Origin: Nocardioides luteus | GTDB lineage: Bacteria > Actinomycetota > Actinomycetes > Propionibacteriales > Nocardioidaceae | Direction: 5' to 3' | Length of the DNA: 64,000 bases | NCBI RefSeq assembly: GCF_015752315.1 | Contig: NZ_JADOVJ010000001.1 | Coordinates: forward strand, 4,456,501 to 4,520,500 | Part shown: positions 38,519 to 46,959 of the stretch, in pieces | How positions within the stretch are numbered: position 1 is the first letter of the stretch | Layout of the letters: each line of letters starts with the position of its first letter | Made by a program: the position numbers and the translations under genes | The notes under the pieces: model-generated | The model's database searches: none | What the model saw: only the letters and a program-made list of their open reading frames with translations | What the model was told of the DNA's origin: nothing

Positions 38519-40096
38519 ATGGCACAGGAGAAGTACGACGTAGTGGTGGCCGGCGGCGGTCACAACGGCCTCACCGCCGCCGCCTATCTGAGCCGGGCGG
38601 GCCTCTCCGTCCTCGTGCTGGAGCGGCTCGACCACGTCGGCGGCGCGGCGATCTCGGCGCAGGCGTTCGAGGGCTTCCCGACCCGGCTCTCGCGCTACTC
38701 CTACCTGGTCTCCCTGCTGCCCGAGCAGATCCGCACCGACCTCGGGCTCGACATCGAGCTCGCGTCGCGGCAGACCGCGTCGTACTCCCCCTTCCTCGAC
38801 GGCTCCCGCGCCACCGGCCTCCTCGTGGAGACGCCGGAGGGCGAGGCCACCGCGGCAAGCTTCCGGGCGGTGACCGGGTCGGACGAGGAGTACGCCGCGT
38901 GGCAGTCGTTCTACGCCGAGGTCGCCGATCTCGCCCGGGTCGTCGCACCCACCCTCACCTCCCCGCTGCCGACCGCTGCCGCGATCCGCTCGCAAGTGGC
39001 AGCGCCGATCTGGCGCGACCTCGTCGAGCGGCCCCTGGGCGAGGCGATCGAGCGCCGGTTCACTGACGACCTGGTCCGCGGCGTGGTCGCCACCGACGCC
39101 CTGATCGGCACGTTCGCCGGCCTCGGCGAGGAGAGCCTGATCCAGAACCGCTGCTTCCTCTACCACCTGATCGGCAACGGCACCGGCGAGTGGCGCGTCC
39201 CCGTCGGCGGCATGGGCGCGGTCACCGGGGCGATCACGAAGGCGGCGTACGCAGGTGGCGCGGAGGTCCTCACCGACGCGACCGTGACCTCGATCCGCGG
39301 CGGTGCGGCCGGGGAGGGCGCCGAGGTCACCTGGACCGACTCCTCCGGCTCCCACACGGTGGCAGCCGACTTCGTGCTCGCCGGCCTGGCTCCGTACGTC
39401 CTCGACGGCCTCCTCGGCCGCACGCCTTCCCCCGCGGTCAAGCCGGTGGGTGCTCAGCTCAAGATCAACATGCTGCTCCAGCGCCTCCCCCGGCTGCGCT
39501 CGGGCGAGGACCCGAACGTCGCCTTCGCTGGCACGCTCCACCTCGGTGAGTCCTACTCGGAGCTCGAGAAGGCGTACGCCGAGGCCACCGCCGGCTCGGT
39601 GCCCACCGAGATGCCCGGCGAGGTCTACTGCCACTCGCTGACCGACCCCTCCATCCTCGGAGACGTGCCGCCCGGCACCCAGACGCTCACCTACTTCGGC
39701 CTGCACGCCCCGGCGACCCTCTTCGACGACCCGGCCACGCGCGAGGAGCGCAAGGCCCAGGCGGTCGAGCGCGCCATCGCCTCCCTCGACAAGCACCTGC
39801 TCGACCCGATCTCCTCCGTCGTCGCGCGGAACGCCGACGGCGAGCCCTGCATCGAGGCCAAGATCCCCCAGGAGATCGAGGCCGACCTGGCCATGCCCGG
39901 CGGCCACATCTTCCACGGCGACCTCGCCTGGCCCTGGGCCCCCGACGACGCCGACCTCACCACCCCCGCCACCCGCTGGGGCGTCGCCACCGACGTCGGC
40001 AGCGTCTTGCTCTGCGGCTCCGGCGCCCGCCGCGGCGGCGCCGTCTCCGGCCTCGGCGGCCACAACGCCGCCCAGGCCGTCCTGGAGCTCCGCTGA
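38519..40096 (+). CDS. FAD-dependent oxidoreductase, phytoene-desaturase-like
   Basis: 525 aa. The N-terminal dinucleotide fold is VVVAGGGHNGLTAAAYLSRAGLSVLVLERLDHVGGAA, the classic CrtI/PYROXD2-type start. GGMGAVTGAITKAAYAGGAEVLTDATV is the second conserved stretch, and the C-terminal FAD loop is SVLLCGSGARRGGAVSGLGGHNAAQ. The substrate is unknown; these relatives act on carotenoid-like or aliphatic substrates. It begins 10 bases after the winged-helix gene and may share its transcript. Confidence 0.88.
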   Translation: MAQEKYDVVVAGGGHNGLTAAAYLSRAGLSVLVLERLDHVGGAAISAQAFEGFPTRLSRYSYLVSLLPEQIRTDLGLDIELASRQTASYSPFLDGSRATGLLVETPEGEATAASFRAVTGSDEEYAAWQSFYAEVADLARVVAPTLTSPLPTAAAIRSQVAAPIWRDLVERPLGEAIERRFTDDLVRGVVATDALIGTFAGLGEESLIQNRCFLYHLIGNGTGEWRVPVGGMGAVTGAITKAAYAGGAEVLTDATVTSIRGGAAGEGAEVTWTDSSGSHTVAADFVLAGLAPYVLDGLLGRTPSPAVKPVGAQLKINMLLQRLPRLRSGEDPNVAFAGTLHLGESYSELEKAYAEATAGSVPTEMPGEVYCHSLTDPSILGDVPPGTQTLTYFGLHAPATLFDDPATREERKAQAVERAIASLDKHLLDPISSVVARNADGEPCIEAKIPQEIEADLAMPGGHIFHGDLAWPWAPDDADLTTPATRWGVATDVGSVLLCGSGARRGGAVSGLGGHNAAQAVLELR

Positions 40097-40178
40097 TCCG
40101 CTCCTCGATTTGGGCCGCATCCGAGCCCGCTGCTAATGTTCTTCTCGTCGCCGAGCGCGCCTGACGCGCGAAGGACAT

Positions 40179-40252
<74 letters not shown>

Positions 40253-40262
40253 AGGAAATCGG

Positions 40263-40290
40263 CCCCTGACCTGGGATGACGGGTTAGGGG
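40263..40290 (+). terminator. terminator after tRNA-Lys (left side)
   Basis: CCCCTGACC (40263-40271) pairs with GGTTAGGGG (40282-40290), with one G-U pair, followed by TTGCTTTCATTT. It lies inside the element, so the element supplies its own terminator for the interrupted tRNA gene. Confidence 0.6.
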
Positions 40291-40321
40291 TTGCTTTCAT
40301 TTCTGGGCCAAATCCTGCGGC

Positions 40322-40340
40322 GCGGACAAAGTTGCGGACA
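40322..40340. promoter_or_regulatory. left arm-type repeats (candidate integrase sites)
   Basis: GCGGACA at 40322-40328 and 40334-40340, 12 bp apart, 70 bp inside attL and just after the int stop. The same pair with the same 12-bp period lies at the other end (52905-52923). Tyrosine integrases use such arm sites. The binder is inferred. Confidence 0.55.
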
Positions 40341-40353
40341 CAGTGAGTGCGGT

Positions 40354-41562
40354 TCACGATCCCGCCTCCTCGGTGGTTTCGCCTTCGCCTGCGTCGCCTT
40401 CGTCACGGTCTGTCGCGTCGGGGTCGATCGCCTCGAGCGCACGCAGGTTGTTCTCGTTGACCGGCCGGCGGTCGAGGTAGGTGTCCTGTGTCATCGAGAC
40501 TCGCGAATGCCCGAGCTGATCGGCGACCTGGCGCCCACTGATGCCGGCCTCGTCGAGTGTCGAAGCGACCGTCTTGCGGTAGGTGTGGGTCGTCAGCCAC
40601 TCGAAGTCTGTGCCCTTCCGGATGTTGCGGATATCGCGCTGGACGTTGTTGCGATCGCGGAAACCGCCCTTGGCGTCCGGAAACACAGGACCGTCGAAGG
40701 CACGCATCTTCTTGCGACGCTCCTTGAGCATGGACACACACCACGACGGGATCAGCAGCGCACGATCCGACGTCACCGACTTCACCTTGCGCAGCACCAC
40801 GCCCTTACCCGTCACCCGGTACGCCGTGTGTTCGATCTTGACCGTCCCGGCCGCCAGGTCGAGATCGGCCCAAGTGACCGCGAGCGCTTCGCCGATACGT
40901 ACGCCGGTCGCCAGCATGAAGCGGGCAAGATCGGGATAGTCCTTGCGCCGGCCGAGGTCGCTGGCGTCGATCGCATCCAGCCACGCCTTGATCTCCTTAC
41001 CGCGCAGCGCCTTGGCCTTCCGCTTCTTCGTGGCCTCAATCGGCGTCAGATCGTGCACCGGGTTGGACGTCATCCCTCCCTGCCGTACCGCATGAGAGCA
41101 GGTGTTGGAGACCACCGACTTGCAGACCTTCGCCGTGGACGCCCCCTTATCAGCAACCACACCTTGGATGAACCGCTCCACTACCGGAGTGGTGATCTCC
41201 CCCAGGCGCAGGTCACCGATAGCCGGCAGCACGACCCGTTCACTCTCTGTGGTGTAGAGCGCCAGCGAGGACTCGGCCCGCTTGCCCTTCTCCACCAGCT
41301 GTGTGAACGAGGCAAGCCAAGAAGCGTGGGCCTGCCGGAACGTTGACGCCTTTGTTAACCCGGTCGGGCCGCCGCCCTGCTCGAGGAGATCGCGGACGGC
41401 ATCGAGCACGCGGCGGGTCGCATCAGCGTACGTCTTGCCCGAGCGCTTCACCGGCCGGATCGTCCCGGACCACAGTCGGACCTTGACCCGGGCATAGGGC
41501 TTGCCACGCTCACGGAATGTCGCAACCTTGCCGTGCTCCCCCAGCTTGAGTGGCTCGCTCAT
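40354..41562 (-). CDS. int: tyrosine-recombinase integrase
   Basis: 402-aa site-specific recombinase. N-terminal arm-binding region (about 1-60), core-binding SAM-like domain (about 65-160), catalytic domain with R in TGVRIGEALAVTW, HTYRKT (H-x-x-R), LGHSRVSMT and nucleophile Tyr in DTYLDRR. It should excise and insert the element between the 37-bp att cores next to it. The start overlaps the xis-like stop as ATGA. The C-terminal tail (residues 375-402) is acidic. Confidence 0.96.
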   Translation of the reverse strand: MSEPLKLGEHGKVATFRERGKPYARVKVRLWSGTIRPVKRSGKTYADATRRVLDAVRDLLEQGGGPTGLTKASTFRQAHASWLASFTQLVEKGKRAESSLALYTTESERVVLPAIGDLRLGEITTPVVERFIQGVVADKGASTAKVCKSVVSNTCSHAVRQGGMTSNPVHDLTPIEATKKRKAKALRGKEIKAWLDAIDASDLGRRKDYPDLARFMLATGVRIGEALAVTWADLDLAAGTVKIEHTAYRVTGKGVVLRKVKSVTSDRALLIPSWCVSMLKERRKKMRAFDGPVFPDAKGGFRDRNNVQRDIRNIRKGTDFEWLTTHTYRKTVASTLDEAGISGRQVADQLGHSRVSMTQDTYLDRRPVNENNLRALEAIDPDATDRDEGDAGEGETTEEAGS

Positions 41563-41762
41563 GCGACCACCTCAGTCGGGAGAGACTCCACCCAGGCCCG
41601 GACATCTTCTGGCCGGTAGCGCAGCCGCTTCCCCATCCGTCGCCCCGGAGGCCCATAGCCGGCCGATCGCCACGCGTAGATGGTGTGAACGGGCATCCCG
41701 AGGTACTCGCTCACGTCCTGCACCGACCACAGCCGATCGGTGGGCATCTTGATCTCACTCAT
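41559..41762 (-). CDS. xis: excisionase-like helix-turn-helix protein
   Basis: 67 aa, MerR/HTH_17-type: LWSVQDVSEYLGMPVHTIYAWRSAGYGPP followed by the wing RMGKRLRYRPEDVRAWVES. Position directly before int and small size fit the Xis protein of AICEs, which bends DNA to favour excision. ATG 41762 is chosen because GGATGAGTGAG gives a start with a normal N-terminus. Confidence 0.88.
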   Translation of the reverse strand: MSEIKMPTDRLWSVQDVSEYLGMPVHTIYAWRSAGYGPPGRRMGKRLRYRPEDVRAWVESLPTEVVA

Positions 41763-41776
41763 CCCACTTCTTCCTC

Positions 41777-43378
41777 TCATCGATTGGCGTTCTTCGTCTG
41801 GGCTTTCCACTGGTCGTACTCGCGGGCGCGCGCAGCAGCTGCGAGAGCGAGCGCTTCGTCGCCGGCGTTGGTCCATCCGGAGCCTTGGTAGGCCCACTCA
41901 CCGATCACGAGGGTGGTTTCCTCGTCGTCTTCGGCCAGGAGCCTGGCTTCCAGTTCGGCGGTGGAGATCGCCTCGAGGGATTCCCCGTTACGGCGCGCGT
42001 CTGTCACCAGCTGCTGATAGCGGGCGCGGGCACGACGGAGCCGGCCCAAGGTGATCGAGTACCGCCGCGACTTGGTCGAGAAGTGGCCACGGAACCCGAG
42101 CATGTGGGCCCACTTCTTGATCAGCTCGTACGGGTTGTCCTGGCCGCCATAGAGCGCATCGGAGGTCTCGAAGATGTCGTGACACGTCGAGGTCAGCCGC
42201 GCCAGATGGGGCCGGGTGGTGTCCTCGAGGCGAATCGAGGAGACGTCTTTGCTGGCGTACTTGGCCAGATAGCCGGCCACTTGCCCCGGGGTCAGAGCAG
42301 CATCGGGGTCGTCGGTGCGGTCACCATCACGCACGACCCGGATATCAACCTGGCTGCCCCACGAGAGAACCCGGGTGACGCCGGTGTGGTCGACCGGAGG
42401 CGCTTCGAAGGTGACCTTGGCGATGGTCTCGGCCAGGAGTTGGGCGAGGTCGATCCCGTCCAGGGGTGCCGGCGATCCGGGGCCGTCGTTGCCGTCGAGG
42501 CGGAGCAGGGCATGGAAGTGGACCAGGCCTCGGGTCTGGTACTCAGCGACCTTAACGAACTGGACCGAGGCCACCTTGCCCAGACGGGACTCGGGGACGT
42601 CGAGCTTCTTGGCCAGAGCCCGTTTGAGCTCGATCGTCGTACGGCGCCACAGCTCGGGTGCCCACCACTGCCACACGATCGCGGTGGTCCAGTCGTGACA
42701 GTCGGGACAGAACGGCGCACCAACAACGGCATCGGTGGCGGAGTGGACCTTGTGACACGAGATCGGCCGGCCGTGGGGACAGCGGGCCCCTTTGTCACGG
42801 GCGCGGGGTCGGCAGCGTTTGCCGGCGTTGTCGTGGCGGTGGACGTGGGTCCCGAAGGAGGGCGCGGTCAGGGTGGCGAAGAGCAGCGGGTTGTCTGCCA
42901 CGGTGGCGGAGACGGTCTTGCCACCGGAGAGGCCGGCGTCGATCATCGCGAACGTGTCCCGGGCATAGGTCCTCGAGCACGAGGGGCAAACGTCGGCTCG
43001 TCGGTTGCCGCAGGGCCGGTAGAGCACACCCAGCGGTGCCTCATCGGAGGAGAACGACCCCACCGGCTCCCCTAGGGCGACCTGGCCGGGTCCGTAGGTC
43101 TTGTAGAGCGCAGCGCGCAGCTCGGAGACCTCGGAGCGTTCGAAGGTTCGCGATCGGCCGGTCAGCCGGATGGGGTGGGCGCAGTTCTTCACCGCGGCCG
43201 CGGTCTCCGCGAAGGCGTCGAAGGTCTTGTCGAGCAGCCGGGAGGTGACGGCTTGGAAGCCGGCGGGGGTGAGGCCGGACAGATCCAGCGGCGCATCCTC
43301 CCCGAACCCCGGAAACCCAGAGCCGGAGGAGGATGCGTCACTGTGGATGCCCGGAGCATCAGCGGTCGTCGAGGTCAC
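41777..43378 (-). CDS. repSA: RepSA-like rolling-circle replication initiator
   Basis: 533 aa. A zinc-finger-like CGNRRADVCPSC (about 126-137) and further Cys/His pairs (CPHGRPISCH, CPDCHDW) precede the HUH-type motif GLVHFHALLRLDG. The catalytic Tyr lies in VAGYLAKYASK. This is the pSAM2 RepSA family, which nicks the excised circle to allow rolling-circle replication. GTG 43378 overlaps the upstream stop (GTGA); GTG 43381 is one codon earlier. Confidence 0.9.
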   Translation of the reverse strand: MTSTTADAPGIHSDASSSGSGFPGFGEDAPLDLSGLTPAGFQAVTSRLLDKTFDAFAETAAAVKNCAHPIRLTGRSRTFERSEVSELRAALYKTYGPGQVALGEPVGSFSSDEAPLGVLYRPCGNRRADVCPSCSRTYARDTFAMIDAGLSGGKTVSATVADNPLLFATLTAPSFGTHVHRHDNAGKRCRPRARDKGARCPHGRPISCHKVHSATDAVVGAPFCPDCHDWTTAIVWQWWAPELWRRTTIELKRALAKKLDVPESRLGKVASVQFVKVAEYQTRGLVHFHALLRLDGNDGPGSPAPLDGIDLAQLLAETIAKVTFEAPPVDHTGVTRVLSWGSQVDIRVVRDGDRTDDPDAALTPGQVAGYLAKYASKDVSSIRLEDTTRPHLARLTSTCHDIFETSDALYGGQDNPYELIKKWAHMLGFRGHFSTKSRRYSITLGRLRRARARYQQLVTDARRNGESLEAISTAELEARLLAEDDEETTLVIGEWAYQGSGWTNAGDEALALAAAARAREYDQWKAQTKNANR

Positions 43379-43572
43379 CACAGAGCCCCTTGGTCACCGA
43401 TGCACTCGCTAGCGTGCAGGCGGGCAGCCGTCGTGACGTCGGTGCGGCTGTAGTAGCCGGCCACACCGCTGAGTGAGCCATAGATCCAGCCACAGCCGCC
43501 GCAGGCTGCGGTCCATGAGCCCAGGAGTTGGCCTTCCTCGATGAGGATGCGGTCGCCGGCGATGGTCTTCAT
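43375..43572 (-). CDS. small AICE protein, unknown (65 aa)
   Basis: Starts MKTIAGDRILIEEGQLLGSW and has a CxxC pair (ACGGCGWIYGS) plus a later Cys and His near HASEC, suggesting one metal site. It is coupled by overlaps to the WhiB-like gene before it and repSA after it, so it is a backbone gene. No family is recognised. Confidence 0.7.
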   Translation of the reverse strand: MKTIAGDRILIEEGQLLGSWTAACGGCGWIYGSLSGVAGYYSRTDVTTAARLHASECIGDQGALW

Positions 43573-43937
43573 GCCGCACCGCCCAGGCCGTTGGTCCAGG
43601 GGAACAGCACGAGCTGGTGGTCGACGAGCTCGCCGTCTCGGTCGTAGATGGGCATGGCACGAGGCAGCGGCCCAGGGGCCGGCTCCGGCTTCGGTTGGGG
43701 GCTGACCGGGGTCGGGCGGCGGTGGGTGTCGCGGTCGGTACCGGCCCACATGCCACCAGAAACACCTTCAGCGATGACGTAGGCGTTGCAGGCGGAACGG
43801 ACGAGGCAGTCGTCGCATGTGGACCGCATCAGGTCGACCACGACCTCCGGCAGCTCGAGGGTGTCGGTGGTCCAGGGCAGACCCCGAGCCTCGCGGGTGG
43901 CGCAGGCTGCGTCGTTCATCCATGCCGGCGTACTCAT
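43569..43937 (-). CDS. WhiB-like iron-sulphur regulator in the AICE backbone
   Basis: 122 aa. Four cysteines in the WhiB pattern: C12, then CDDCLVRSAC with C41, C44 and C50, able to bind a 4Fe-4S cluster, followed by the turn GVSGGMWAGTDRD in place of the usual GVWGG. The C-terminal half is proline-rich and lacks the classical basic AT-hook. It may regulate element functions or host genes in response to redox. The start overlaps the translocase stop. Confidence 0.85.
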   Translation of the reverse strand: MSTPAWMNDAACATREARGLPWTTDTLELPEVVVDLMRSTCDDCLVRSACNAYVIAEGVSGGMWAGTDRDTHRRPTPVSPQPKPEPAPGPLPRAMPIYDRDGELVDHQLVLFPWTNGLGGAA

Positions 43938-45238
43938 GCCGCACCACCCAGCGCGGGAGGCTCAGGAGCGATCGCACCCGGGGCAGCGGCCGGATCGGCC
44001 GGGTAGAGCGACGCAACCCGGCGGATCAGGTCATCGGACCAGTAGTCGGCCCGGACGCGGTCGGTGGAGCCGTCCTCGTCGATGATCCACGCGGTGCCCT
44101 GAGCGGCCTTCAAGATCCGGTGTGCCGGCGCGAAGGGTGCCATGCCGTCGCCGAGGACCATGTTGGTTTCCATGGCCGAGCGCAGCCGCAGCGCGATGGT
44201 CTGGGTGAAGAGGCCGCGCATGTCGATGACCTCCTTGCGCGGGTCCTGGACGAACGCGACCACCACGACACCGACGGCACGGCCGATGGAGAGCAGTCGC
44301 TTCAACAGCCGCTCGGCCTCCTTGCGGATCTCCGGGTCCGCGTACGCGGTCAGCGAGGCCAGCTCGTCGATCACGAGGAGGTAGAGCGGGTCACCCGGGC
44401 CGGGCTTGTGGTTGCGGGAGTAGCCGCGCAGTTGCTCGGTGCGCTGGTCAGCGATCGCGACGAACTCGCGCAGCATCTCCACGGCCTGCTCACCCTGGAC
44501 CGCGATCTTCGTGAACAGCGGGGCACCCATGGTCAGCTCCATCCCGCCCTTGAGATCGATCCCGTAAGCCTGGACCGCATCGACGGCGATCGCCGGGGCG
44601 AGGGAGCCGACCATGCCCCACAGGAACGAGCCCTTGCCGGCACCGGAGGCACCCACGACCAGGGTGTGGCGCTGCTCGACCTGGAGCCGGAACGGCTTGC
44701 CCGATTGGCGCCGGCCGAGAAGGACGGATTCGGTCTGCATCCGCGGCTCCGGCATGCCGGCGACGGCGGGGATCTTGATCAGGTCGCGCATCACCAGCTC
44801 GAACATCACCGTGGAGCCGGCGCGGCGCTTGGCTGGGTAGACCCGGTACGCATCGGCCGAGTAGGTGGCGGCCAGCTCCGGGGCAAAGCCCTCGAGGGCG
44901 GCCAGGGCCTGACCTCGACGAGTCTTGACCTTCAGGGTCACCGAGTGTGCCGAGGTCTTCACCCTCTTGAGGCGAGGGTCCCTCCACTTCTCGATCGACT
45001 CCTCACCCACCCCGAGCCGCTTGACCCGCTTCGTACGGCGCTTGGACAGGCCAGCCTCGCGGGCGACGCCCTTCCAGGTGAACCGGAACCGCAGCCACCA
45101 CCAAGCCTGGCGCAGCAGGGAGCCGGCGAACCGGGCCACGAGGAGGGCGGCCCGGCGGGCGGCCGGGAAGACAACCACCATCGCGATAGCGATAGCAGTC
45201 ACCATCCCGGCCAGACCCAGCATCAGGGACTCGCTCAT
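43934..45238 (-). CDS. FtsK/SpoIIIE-type DNA translocase (TraB/TraSA-like)
   Basis: 434 aa. Two N-terminal hydrophobic helices (about 5-50) then an ATPase with Walker A VVGASGAGKGSFLW (about 210) and Walker B LYLLVIDELASL. The shape and position match TraSA/TraB, the single protein that moves double-stranded DNA between mycelial cells in AICEs. Ala/Pro-rich C-terminus in place of a clear gamma domain. Overlaps both neighbours by 4 bases. Confidence 0.92.
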   Translation of the reverse strand: MSESLMLGLAGMVTAIAIAMVVVFPAARRAALLVARFAGSLLRQAWWWLRFRFTWKGVAREAGLSKRRTKRVKRLGVGEESIEKWRDPRLKRVKTSAHSVTLKVKTRRGQALAALEGFAPELAATYSADAYRVYPAKRRAGSTVMFELVMRDLIKIPAVAGMPEPRMQTESVLLGRRQSGKPFRLQVEQRHTLVVGASGAGKGSFLWGMVGSLAPAIAVDAVQAYGIDLKGGMELTMGAPLFTKIAVQGEQAVEMLREFVAIADQRTEQLRGYSRNHKPGPGDPLYLLVIDELASLTAYADPEIRKEAERLLKRLLSIGRAVGVVVVAFVQDPRKEVIDMRGLFTQTIALRLRSAMETNMVLGDGMAPFAPAHRILKAAQGTAWIIDEDGSTDRVRADYWSDDLIRRVASLYPADPAAAPGAIAPEPPALGGAA

Positions 45239-45570
45239 GAGGCCACCCCCGCCGACTCATAGGCGGCGACCTCGACACCCAGCGGCATGGTTTCGCCCTC
45301 GACGGGGACCAGGCCCTGCCACAGGCTGAAGATCTCGTCGTCGATGATCTCGCCCCGGTAGAACGCGACCAGGCCGAGGGACTCAGCCAAGGTCTTGGCC
45401 TCAGCTGCGGTCCGCATCGTGACGCGGATGTCCGCGAGGAGCTTGACCCCGTCGAGGCGGACCCCGCCTTCGTGGACCTCGAGGGAGACCACCGCCGGCG
45501 ACGAGACGTTGAGCTGAGGTATCCGCAGCATCACTGCCCCCAACCACTCGATCTCGCGGCCGAACATCAC
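45235..45570 (-). CDS. conserved AICE-type hypothetical protein (111 aa)
   Basis: A soluble, beta-rich protein (LNVSSPAVVSLEVHEGGVRLDGVKLLADIRVTM) without a recognisable domain. It is translationally coupled between the upstream small protein and the translocase, so it probably serves replication or transfer. No catalytic motif is visible. Confidence 0.7.
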   Translation of the reverse strand: MMFGREIEWLGAVMLRIPQLNVSSPAVVSLEVHEGGVRLDGVKLLADIRVTMRTAAEAKTLAESLGLVAFYRGEIIDDEIFSLWQGLVPVEGETMPLGVEVAAYESAGVAS

Positions 45571-46034
45571 GCCGCCGCCTTCGAAGCCGGGGCACCACCG
45601 GCAGCCGGCTTACGAGCACCGTTGTCACCGGGCTTGACCATCTCGGTGGCCCGGTAGGACCAGGTGATCCGGGTCCGGTCCTGACCCTCACGGTTCTTCC
45701 CACCCGTGTACTCGACGTACGGCAGAGCGGTCAGGCCCACGAACTCGACCGGGGTCCACGGGAACGGGGTGTCGTTGGCCGGCGGGACCGGCTGGTGCTT
45801 GGCCAGGAACTTGATCGTGATCGCGGTGTCCTTCTTGCCGGCCGCGTCATCGGCGTCGAGAACGATGACCTGCCACAGCGGCAGACCCGTCTCCTTGTCG
45901 AGCTGCTGCGGCATCGACCCATCAGCCCGCTTACCGGCCTGGAAGTCGAGCACCGGCTCGACCTCACCCTTGAGGAACGCGCCGTTCGGGAACACGTCAC
46001 CGTGCTGGACTGCGAAACGCTGCTTCATCGCCAT
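45567..46034 (-). CDS. first gene of the AICE replication/transfer operon (155 aa)
   Basis: Starts MAMKQRFAVQHGDVFPNGAFL with AAGGAGATC seven bases upstream. Contains WQVIVLDADD and ends in an Ala/Pro/Lys tail (ARKPAAGG). It occupies the slot of the replication activator (Pra-like) in pSAM2-type elements, but I cannot confirm homology. The operator pair of the GntR repressor lies just upstream, making it the first gene to respond to derepression. Confidence 0.65.
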   Translation of the reverse strand: MAMKQRFAVQHGDVFPNGAFLKGEVEPVLDFQAGKRADGSMPQQLDKETGLPLWQVIVLDADDAAGKKDTAITIKFLAKHQPVPPANDTPFPWTPVEFVGLTALPYVEYTGGKNREGQDRTRITWSYRATEMVKPGDNGARKPAAGGAPASKAAA

Positions 46035-46066
46035 GACTTGATCTCCTTGGATCTGAGGTGGTTGAT

Positions 46067-46108
46067 AAGTGGTATATGCCACTTCCCACAGAGTGGCATA
46101 TACCACTT
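46067..46108. promoter_or_regulatory. two palindromic operators of the AICE operon
   Basis: AAGTGGTATATGCCACTT (46067-46084) and GAGTGGCATATACCACTT (46091-46108) are near-perfect palindromes in opposite orientation, 33 bases upstream of the first operon gene. A related half-site stands before the GntR gene. GntR/HutC-type repressors bind such AT-centred palindromes; assignment to the element's own repressor is inferred. Confidence 0.8.
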
Positions 46109-46154
46109 ACGAAGCGCAACACCTTCCCCAAGATTTCTCGGCGGTGAGCGTGGG

Positions 46155-46898
46155 CTAGCTCAGGTCGTACCGCTGTTCGTAGCTCCAGCGGTCGGACGGG
46201 TAGACCGCCTCTGCGAACTCGATTGGGCGGTCGTGCTGGTCGTACACGATGTGCTCGACCACGAGAACCGGTGCGCCTTCGTCGGCCATGCCGAGGTCTT
46301 TGGCATCTACGCCGGCTTTACGTGCGCATGTCCGGTCGCGCGCATAGGCACCAAGCCGGCCGGTCTGCGTCTCGACGTATGCCAAGGTTCCGGACCGTAT
46401 CCGCTCCTTGGTAAGCAGCCGAGGAGCGGTGCCAGCCAGATCCGCGTTGAACCACGATGTTGAGGTCTCGGCTCGGCGCTCGCCTTCCCAGGTGATGCGG
46501 CGGCGGCGAATCGCAGCACTTCCTGGCTCGAGCTGCAGGGCCCGGGTGACATGTTCCGGGACCTCGGGCACGACCTCGGCGGCCACAATCTCGGCTCGAG
46601 TTCCGTCGGCGTAAATCCTCCCGGACGTACGAGCCTTCGTGTAGCGCTCGCTTGCTCGTCGGTTCACAGCGAGGTCAGACACAAAGGTTCCCGAACCTTG
46701 TATCGAGTGCACCAGGCCGAGTTCGCGAAGCAGCATCAGGGCCTTGGTCGCAGTAGGGCGCGACACGTTGTAATCCGCCGCCACTGCCCGCTCGCTGGGG
46801 ATCTCATCGCCCGGGCGCAGCTCGCCGCTCAGGATCCGAGCACGGATCTGGTCCGCAATCTGACGGAACTTCGGTGCTCCGCTCGCCGTGTTGCTCAT
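46155..46898 (-). CDS. GntR/HutC-family repressor of the element (KorSA-like)
   Basis: 247 aa. N-terminal GntR winged helix (IRARILSGELRPGDEIPSERAVAADYNVSRPTATKALMLL) and C-terminal UTRA effector domain (RRRRITWEGERRAETSTSWF ... IVYDQHDRPIEFAEAVYPSDRW). In pSAM2 such a protein represses pra and so keeps replication and transfer off. Operators at 46067-46108 and near 46919 fit repression of the operon and of itself. Confidence 0.9.
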   Translation of the reverse strand: MSNTASGAPKFRQIADQIRARILSGELRPGDEIPSERAVAADYNVSRPTATKALMLLRELGLVHSIQGSGTFVSDLAVNRRASERYTKARTSGRIYADGTRAEIVAAEVVPEVPEHVTRALQLEPGSAAIRRRRITWEGERRAETSTSWFNADLAGTAPRLLTKERIRSGTLAYVETQTGRLGAYARDRTCARKAGVDAKDLGMADEGAPVLVVEHIVYDQHDRPIEFAEAVYPSDRWSYEQRYDLS

Positions 46899-46918
46899 CG
46901 CTACTTCTTCCGACTGGC

Positions 46919-46929
46919 TAATACCACTT
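46919..46929. promoter_or_regulatory. half-operator between GntR and the DUF1152 gene
   Basis: TAATACCACTT matches one arm of the 46091-46108 palindrome. It lies 21 bases before the GntR start and 31 bases before the divergent cargo gene, so it may give autoregulation and tie the cargo gene to the same control. Confidence 0.5.
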
Positions 46930-46959
46930 TCTCAACGGTAGCGCCTCGAGCACTGACAG

